Shown here: in pieces, positions 6,000 to 9,592 of the stretch | Numbering within the stretch: position 1 is the stretch's first letter | Layout of the letters: each line of letters begins with the position of its first letter | Assembly (NCBI GenBank): GCA_015488855.1 | Contig: WFMY01000059.1 | Span: 1 to 9,592 of the forward strand | DNA: 9,592 nt | Direction: 5' to 3' | Source of the DNA: Helicobacteraceae bacterium | GTDB lineage: Bacteria; Campylobacterota; Campylobacteria; Campylobacterales; Sulfurimonadaceae | Notes under the pieces: generated by a model | The model's database searches: none | Told to the model about the DNA's origin: nothing | Seen by the model: only the letters and a program-made list of their open reading frames with translations | Made by a program: the position numbers and the translations under genes

Positions 6000-7273
6000 A
6001 TTTTGCTCCTATTGAACCCATGAAGCAAGCATTCGATAAGAAACTCACTTGTTGCACAGACTAAGTCTTCTGGAACCTCTTGACCTACAGAAAAATAACT
6101 TATAGGTTTTTTTGTGTCATATGCAAGAGAAAATATATTACCATACCCTTTTGTTTCATCAAGTTTTGTAAACATTAAAGTATCTATACCTAAATTTGAA
6201 AAGTTTTCATAAGTTATTTTCATATCATCATATTTGATAGAACTTGGCATCGTAAGTACGACATCTACATTAAATTCAGTATCATTAGCATTTAAGCATT
6301 CATGTATCTTCTCAATTTTACCCTTATCATAAGGGCTTGATCCCATAGTATCAATCAAAATATAATCACAATACTTAAGAGCATCTAGAGCAGTTGCAAA
6401 TTCTGGAGGATCAACAACAGTCTCAATGCCAAGCTTCATCATACGGGCATACTGCATCAGTTGTTCCACTGCCCCTATTCGATATGTATCTAAAACAACT
6501 AAACCAACTTTATACTTTTTTTCCATAAGGTAGGAGTATCTTGCTGCGAGTTTTGCGATGCTTGTTGTCTTTCCTACACCCGTTGGTCCAACAAGCATAA
6601 TAACTTTTTTTGCACCAATACCCGGCATACTTTCTAGTCGGATAGGAATCATCTTGCGAAGAAGTGTTTGAAAATATCTTTTTACAGTGGTGGAGTTTTC
6701 ACGCATCTGCAGTGGCATATGTGTAAGTGTCATACGCATAATATCATTAAGATGCTCACTATCCATACCACTTTGTGATGCAAGACGATATATCTCTGCA
6801 AATTCGGGAGGGATTTGAGTTTCTATCTCTGGAGATTTTTCATCCCAAAACATATTTTGGATAAGATTTACTTTATCACCAAGTTTACTTATCTGAGATT
6901 TTATCTCTTTAAGTTCTTTTGGCTCACTTTGTCTAACTTGAGTTTTTACTTTTGAATATTCAGACATAGGGCTTGTCACATCTGCTATCTCCGAGATCTG
7001 TGCAGCAGCATTTGAGATATTGTAAAGGACATCCTTACTTTCTTGTTTAATTGGTTTTTGATTTTGTAAGGGTTTCTTATACAAATTGTTAGCATTATGC
7101 TTTTTAACATCTTCTTCATCTACACCAACAACTATCTCATAAAGAGGCTCTTTACCTAGTGCTTTTTTCTGAATCTCTCGAGTTTCGATGAGCATACCCT
7201 CATCGCCTATCTCTATTCGTGCATTTTTTAAAGCTTCTGAGGGACTCTTACCTGTAAATGTCAATACTTTCAT
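5996..7273 (-). CDS. flhF: Flagellar biosynthesis GTPase FlhF
   Basis: FlhF is the third SRP-type GTPase, beside Ffh and FtsY. It marks the pole for flagellar assembly. The 425-residue protein has a short basic N-terminal B domain (1 to about 60), a variable linker (about 61-155), an N domain (about 156-215) and a G domain. Motifs are G1 GPTGVGKTT (229-237), DTYRIGAVEQL (262-272), G3 DTMGSS (308-313), G4 TKLDET (369-374) and the closing SVGQEVPEDL (395-404). G3 differs from the usual DTAGR: the arginine position is S312. The start lies 1 nt after the folK stop without a clear Shine-Dalgarno, and the end overlaps flhG by 4 bp. In Campylobacter FlhF also affects sigma-54-dependent flagellar genes; whether it does here is unknown. 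Confidence 0.96.
   Translation of the reverse strand: MKVLTFTGKSPSEALKNARIEIGDEGMLIETREIQKKALGKEPLYEIVVGVDEEDVKKHNANNLYKKPLQNQKPIKQESKDVLYNISNAAAQISEIADVTSPMSEYSKVKTQVRQSEPKELKEIKSQISKLGDKVNLIQNMFWDEKSPEIETQIPPEFAEIYRLASQSGMDSEHLNDIMRMTLTHMPLQMRENSTTVKRYFQTLLRKMIPIRLESMPGIGAKKVIMLVGPTGVGKTTSIAKLAARYSYLMEKKYKVGLVVLDTYRIGAVEQLMQYARMMKLGIETVVDPPEFATALDALKYCDYILIDTMGSSPYDKGKIEKIHECLNANDTEFNVDVVLTMPSSIKYDDMKITYENFSNLGIDTLMFTKLDETKGYGNIFSLAYDTKKPISYFSVGQEVPEDLVCATSEFLIECLLHGFNRSKI
6005..6010 (-). promoter_or_regulatory. Ribosome binding site of flhG
   Basis: AGGAGC lies five bases before the flhG ATG, inside the last codons of flhF. It is one of the few strong Shine-Dalgarno sequences in the operon and fixes the flhG start. 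Confidence 0.8.
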
Positions 7274-7274
7274 T

Positions 7275-7760
7275 TTACACTAAATCCATAAGTGGGATGA
7301 CTACGCTTTGTCTCTGAAACCATTCTTTATGGGGAATTTGTAATGTTGTAGTATTGATAACCCTGTTGTCAAAAAATATAATATCCAAATCCAAACTCCT
7401 TGGGGCATTGGTAAAACTTCTTTTTCTAGCAAACTTCTTCTCTACTCTATGTAAATAGCCCATAAATTGCTTAGGTTGCATCGAAGTTTGCAATATCATT
7501 AAACTATTAAAAAAATCATCTTGATTTAAAAAACCAAAAGGTGGGTTTTTTAAAATTGATGATGTTTGCAATAGTTCAACCTGCTGTTGCTTTTTTAAAT
7601 AATAAAAAAGATGCACAAACCTTCGTTTTACATCGCCGATATTGCCCCCTATACCTACAACTACTCTATATCGAAAAGAGCTTTTTTGAGTAGTTTTATA
7701 GGTAAAGCACAAACCTTTGTATCTTACTAAGTCGTCACTTAGGCTGTGCTTGAGGTACAT
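7275..7760 (-). CDS. folK: 2-amino-4-hydroxy-6-hydroxymethyldihydropteridine pyrophosphokinase (HPPK)
   Basis: FolK transfers pyrophosphate from ATP to 6-hydroxymethyl-7,8-dihydropterin in folate synthesis. The 161-residue protein shows GIGGNIGD (36-43), NPPFGFLNQDDFFNS (72-86), RKRSF (112-116), the signature APRSLDLDIIFF (119-130, with metal-binding D124 and D126) and IPHKEW...RQSVVIPL near the end. About 30 residues precede the usual HPPK core, and the core is correspondingly short. The frame is open for 41 more codons upstream, but those are Ser/Trp-rich and lie over aroQ in another frame. The ATG at 7760 shares one base with the aroQ stop (TAATG), a classic coupled start, which is why I chose it. 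No Shine-Dalgarno is visible. It sits one base before flhF, as in related flagellar clusters. Confidence 0.9.
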   Translation of the reverse strand: MYLKHSLSDDLVRYKGLCFTYKTTQKSSFRYRVVVGIGGNIGDVKRRFVHLFYYLKKQQQVELLQTSSILKNPPFGFLNQDDFFNSLMILQTSMQPKQFMGYLHRVEKKFARKRSFTNAPRSLDLDIIFFDNRVINTTTLQIPHKEWFQRQSVVIPLMDLV

Positions 7761-8236
7761 TACTGAGCTTGAGCTGCTGCTTGTGCTTCTTGTGCTGCTT
7801 GTATCTCTGTCATAATTTGAAGCATACCAGTCATTGCAAGGTGGTAACCAAATGGACCAAAACCAACAACTGATGATGTACATACAGGAGCAATCATATT
7901 TTCTTTTCTAAACTCTTCGCGACGGTGAATGTTAGAGATATGCACTTCGATAGTTGGAATCGCAACAGCAGCGATAGCATCACGAATAGCAATAGATGTA
8001 TGTGTATATGCAGCAGCATTAATGATAATACCATCTGCATCACCATAGCACTCTTGAATCCTATCAACTAACTCACCTTCAAGATTAGTTTGAAAAAATT
8101 CAATCTCCATACTATTTTGTGTTGCATACTCTTGCATTTGAGCATGGATCTGCTCTAATTTCATTGGACCATAAATTTGTTGCTCACGAACTCCAAGCAT
8201 GTTGAGATTTGGACCTTGAATAACTACTATTTTCAT
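7760..8236 (-). CDS. aroQ: Type II 3-dehydroquinate dehydratase
   Basis: AroQ converts 3-dehydroquinate to 3-dehydroshikimate, the third step of the shikimate pathway, as a cytoplasmic dodecamer. The 158-residue protein has the N-terminal signature GPNLNMLGVREQQIYG (8-23) with catalytic R17 and Y22. It also has NAAAYTHTSIAIRDA (73-87), EVHISNIHRREEFR (97-110, with H99) and the SSVVGFGPFGYHLA segment (121-134). The last 12 residues are almost only Ala and Gln (AAQEAQAAAQAQ), a low-complexity tail beyond the catalytic fold. AAAGG at 8247-8243, six bases before the ATG, supports the start. It is the first gene of the ten-gene unit. Its stop overlaps the folK start by one base. Confidence 0.95.
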   Translation of the reverse strand: MKIVVIQGPNLNMLGVREQQIYGPMKLEQIHAQMQEYATQNSMEIEFFQTNLEGELVDRIQECYGDADGIIINAAAYTHTSIAIRDAIAAVAIPTIEVHISNIHRREEFRKENMIAPVCTSSVVGFGPFGYHLAMTGMLQIMTEIQAAQEAQAAAQAQ

Positions 8237-8263
8237 TGTTTGCCTTTTTTTAAAGCTTATTTT

Positions 8264-8275
8264 ATCTAATCATAG
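8264..8275 (-). repeat. 12-bp direct repeat, copy near aroQ (possible -10 box)
   Basis: On the minus strand the sequence is CTATGATTAGAT, identical to 8321-8332. It contains TATGAT, close to the sigma-70 -10 consensus. Used as a promoter it would start transcription roughly 25 nt before the aroQ ATG. TAATC-ATA-GATTA (8267-8279) makes this copy part of a small palindrome; the other copy lacks that. Confidence 0.55.
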
Positions 8276-8320
8276 ATTAAACCCAAATTATGAACATAAG
8301 TTCTTTCTATCAAATCCAAA

Positions 8321-8332
8321 ATCTAATCATAG
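8321..8332 (-). promoter_or_regulatory. 12-bp direct repeat, upstream copy; candidate promoter of the aroQ-mnmA operon
   Basis: On the minus strand TTTG lies just before CTATGATTAGAT, giving TTTGCTATGAT. This resembles the extended -10 (TTTGnTATAAT-like) of Campylobacterota vegetative promoters, which often lack a -35 box. Transcription would start near 8319, leaving a leader of about 80 nt before aroQ. The exact repeat at 8264-8275 may be a second start or part of an operator. This is inference from sequence only. Confidence 0.45.
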
Positions 8333-8342
8333 CAAAGGCAGT

Positions 8343-8378
8343 AAAATTGAAATATAAATAGTTTAATCCGTCAATTTT
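8343..8378 (-). terminator. Weak candidate terminator after the PAP2 gene
   Basis: AAAATTGA (8343-8350) and TCAATTTT (8371-8378) form an 8-bp inverted repeat with a 20-nt spacer that begins at the PAP2 stop codon. The minus-strand transcript would end the stem in UUUUA. The stem is AT-rich and the loop long, so it may not terminate efficiently. Confidence 0.25.
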
Positions 8379-9178
8379 TACCATCTTGAGTTTAATGATA
8401 TCCCGTAAAATCCTTTTCCTATCATAGGGGAGAATGCCCATTTATTCTTTTTCTTATCAGTCTTAAACACTGCATCTACGGATTCATAAGCCATATACCA
8501 ACCAAGAATTATTTGAGAGGTATAATGCTTATCATCATTCACTCTTGATAAAGCTGCAAGAGTAGATGCAAGATACGCTCCATATTTTACATAAGGGTTA
8601 TCACCATACATTCTTGCAATAACCATAAAAGGAACAGAACCCATAAAAGCATGACCACTCACACCATTTTTTGCATGGAAGGGTTTCCAAAAAGAGTTTT
8701 TAGATGGGTTGCTTGTTGGACTTGATGGTCTTAAAGCACCAGTTAATTTTTGTGCTGCTAAGAGTGCTGGTGCACCGACAAGATAGGTTCTTGCTACTCT
8801 AGCACCCCAGAAACCTATAGAAGAGTCATCAACAATAAGATTAATACTACTCGCAAGAAGAGAGATAGGTATTTCATATTTTCCCTCTCCAAACATTTTT
8901 GCATACACTGCAAAGTTATCAGTCTTTTGGCTTCTTATCTTATTTTGATACCAATTTCTAATATTTTGATCTACAGATGTATTTGCTACTACACTCATAC
9001 TACCAAATGCTACACCAAGTCTAATCCAACGATCACCATCAGTATAAAAGTTGCTATAGTCTTGTCCTATTGTTGTCCAAATAGAACTAGACTTTTCTAC
9101 CTCTTGAGCATACATGAGAGTAGAACTCCAAAAAAACAGACTCAAACTCAAACTTAATAAAAAATTCTTTTTTACCAT
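8378..9178 (-). CDS. Exported PAP2-superfamily phosphatase with variant active-site motifs
   Basis: The 266-residue product begins with a signal peptide (MVKKN, a Leu/Ser/Phe-rich core, likely cleaved after A24), so the enzyme should act at the periplasm or membrane. The PAP2 (type 2 phosphatidic acid phosphatase) hallmarks appear in order but altered: K144-x5-RP (150-151) instead of K-x6-RP, VSGH (173-176) instead of PSGH, and SR (211-212)-x5-H218-x3-Q222 instead of a final Asp. The two histidines needed for phosphate transfer remain. Hydrophobic stretches at about 52-66, 103-117, 132-142, 176-190, 199-210 and 222-232 fit the helical core. The changes may mark a subfamily rather than an inactive protein. 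The substrate (lipid phosphate, undecaprenyl pyrophosphate or other) cannot be told. AAGGA upstream of the ATG is the likely ribosome site. Confidence 0.85.
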   Translation of the reverse strand: MVKKNFLLSLSLSLFFWSSTLMYAQEVEKSSSIWTTIGQDYSNFYTDGDRWIRLGVAFGSMSVVANTSVDQNIRNWYQNKIRSQKTDNFAVYAKMFGEGKYEIPISLLASSINLIVDDSSIGFWGARVARTYLVGAPALLAAQKLTGALRPSSPTSNPSKNSFWKPFHAKNGVSGHAFMGSVPFMVIARMYGDNPYVKYGAYLASTLAALSRVNDDKHYTSQIILGWYMAYESVDAVFKTDKKKNKWAFSPMIGKGFYGISLNSRW

Positions 9179-9206
9179 TTCTTCTTTTCCTTTAAATATT
9201 TACATG

Positions 9207-9212
9207 ATTGTA
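9207..9212 (-). promoter_or_regulatory. Candidate -10 box of the PAP2 gene
   Basis: TACAAT on the minus strand lies 28 bases before the PAP2 ATG, with a T-rich stretch upstream and no clear -35 box, as is usual for Campylobacterota sigma-70 promoters. The leader would be about 20 nt and includes the AAGGA ribosome site. Confidence 0.4.
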
Positions 9213-9335
9213 CTCTAAAAAGTTTATTCTAACCTAATAGGTACTCCTAAAAATTCCATAACATTCCCACACTGCAAAATTCAGAAAAAACTCATTTTCT
9301 TGAATCCTCAAACACTTAAGATCTTTTCACAAAAC

Positions 9336-9369
9336 ACTCAAAAAGTGGAAAGTAAAAAGTAAAAAAAGT
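9336..9369 (+). repeat. Degenerate AAAGT short tandem repeat
   Basis: Four units ending in AAAGT follow each other at spacings of about 7, 7 and 9 bases, on a purine-only background. They sit between the arms of the TTTCACAAA/TTTGTGAAA inverted repeat. Such purine tracts can vary in length by slippage. No protein-coding frame spans it. Confidence 0.5.
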
Positions 9370-9454
9370 AGAAGAATGTTTGTGAAATTTCCATTTTTTA
9401 CAAGATTTTTTTGCGATTGCCCATGAATGACTAACGGAGCCTTCTGATTTGCTG

Positions 9455-9474
9455 TAGTTTAGCACATTAAACTA
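9455..9474. repeat. 7-bp inverted repeat
   Basis: TAGTTTA (9455-9461) and TAAACTA (9468-9474) are perfect complements around the 6-nt loop GCACAT. No T-run follows, so a terminator is not supported. It could be a weak hairpin or an operator-like site. Confidence 0.4.
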
Positions 9475-9592
9475 TTAACTTTACTCATTTTCTGTCCTCC
9501 TACTTTAAAGTTACAAGAATTATAAAAGCACATTGTGAAGATTGTCTAAAGATTGCATTCAATACCATAATTACTTGGAAATACCACACTAA

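Larger units (their letters stand above)
9179..9592. other. Gene-free region upstream of the PAP2 gene
   Basis: No open frame in this stretch looks coding and I recognise no tRNA or other known RNA. It holds the PAP2 leader and a likely -10 box (9207-9212), and AATTCC/ATTCCC (9252-9268) similar in style to the GGGAATT repeats near the left end. It also holds TTTCACAAA (9325-9333) facing TTTGTGAAA (9379-9387) around an A-rich AAAGT repeat, a 7-bp hairpin at 9455-9474 and the palindrome ACTTTAAAGT (9502-9511). The right-hand part may be the promoter region of a gene beyond the edge. Confidence 0.55.

Noticed and set aside
7761..7883. Upstream extension of folK to 202 codons
   Set aside because: The added residues are Ser/Trp-rich, overlie aroQ in another frame, and a coupled TAATG start exists at 7760.
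8237..8377. Sigma-54 or sigma-28 promoter before the operon
   Set aside because: I could not find a GG-N10-GC type sigma-54 site or a CGATA-type sigma-28 box; only sigma-70-like -10 elements are visible.
9388..9592. tRNA or other stable RNA gene at the right edge
   Set aside because: No T-loop GTTCGA-type sequence or acceptor pairing is present, and the inverted repeats are short and AT-rich.

Overview
The window is AT-rich DNA from a Campylobacterota (Epsilonproteobacteria) chromosome. I would guess a Sulfurimonas-like relative. The basis is gene order: aroQ, folK, flhF, flhG, a small membrane protein, fliA, fliM and fliY in tight succession. From memory this matches the flagellar cluster of Campylobacter jejuni (about Cj0066c to Cj0059c) and Helicobacter pylori (about HP1038 to HP1030). 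The presence of FliY with a FliM-type switch protein, and the Campylobacter-like -10 boxes, fit the same assignment. No species can be named from the sequence alone.

All genes lie on the minus strand, so transcription runs from high to low coordinates. A stand-alone exported PAP2-family phosphatase (8378-9178) comes first, with its own likely promoter. After a 141-bp gap that holds a 12-bp direct repeat and promoter-like boxes, ten genes from aroQ (8236) to mnmA (351) follow with almost no intergenic DNA. The junctions are overlaps of 1, 4, 8, 8 and 8 bp and gaps of 1, 21, 2 and 1 nt. This looks like one translationally coupled operon.

The operon joins four kinds of job. AroQ (shikimate pathway) and FolK (folate pathway) are metabolic. 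FlhF (SRP-type GTPase), FlhG (MinD-like ATPase) and FliA (sigma-28) set flagellar position, number and late gene expression. FliM and FliY build the C-ring switch. A LOG-family nucleotide phosphoribohydrolase and MnmA (tRNA 2-thiouridine synthesis) end the unit. The least understood member is a 112-residue protein with two membrane helices between flhG and fliA (4764-5102).

Two stretches lack genes. Bases 1-350 contain a tandem series of inverted repeats, including an 11-bp perfect stem with a GTGA loop. Bases 9179-9592 contain the PAP2 promoter region, an AAAGT-type short repeat and further small inverted repeats. No RNA gene, CRISPR array, transposase or phage gene was recognised. Most of the window is ordinary conserved chromosome. 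The points worth a second look are the unknown membrane protein, the hairpin cluster at the left edge, the repeat upstream of aroQ and the non-canonical PAP2 motifs.
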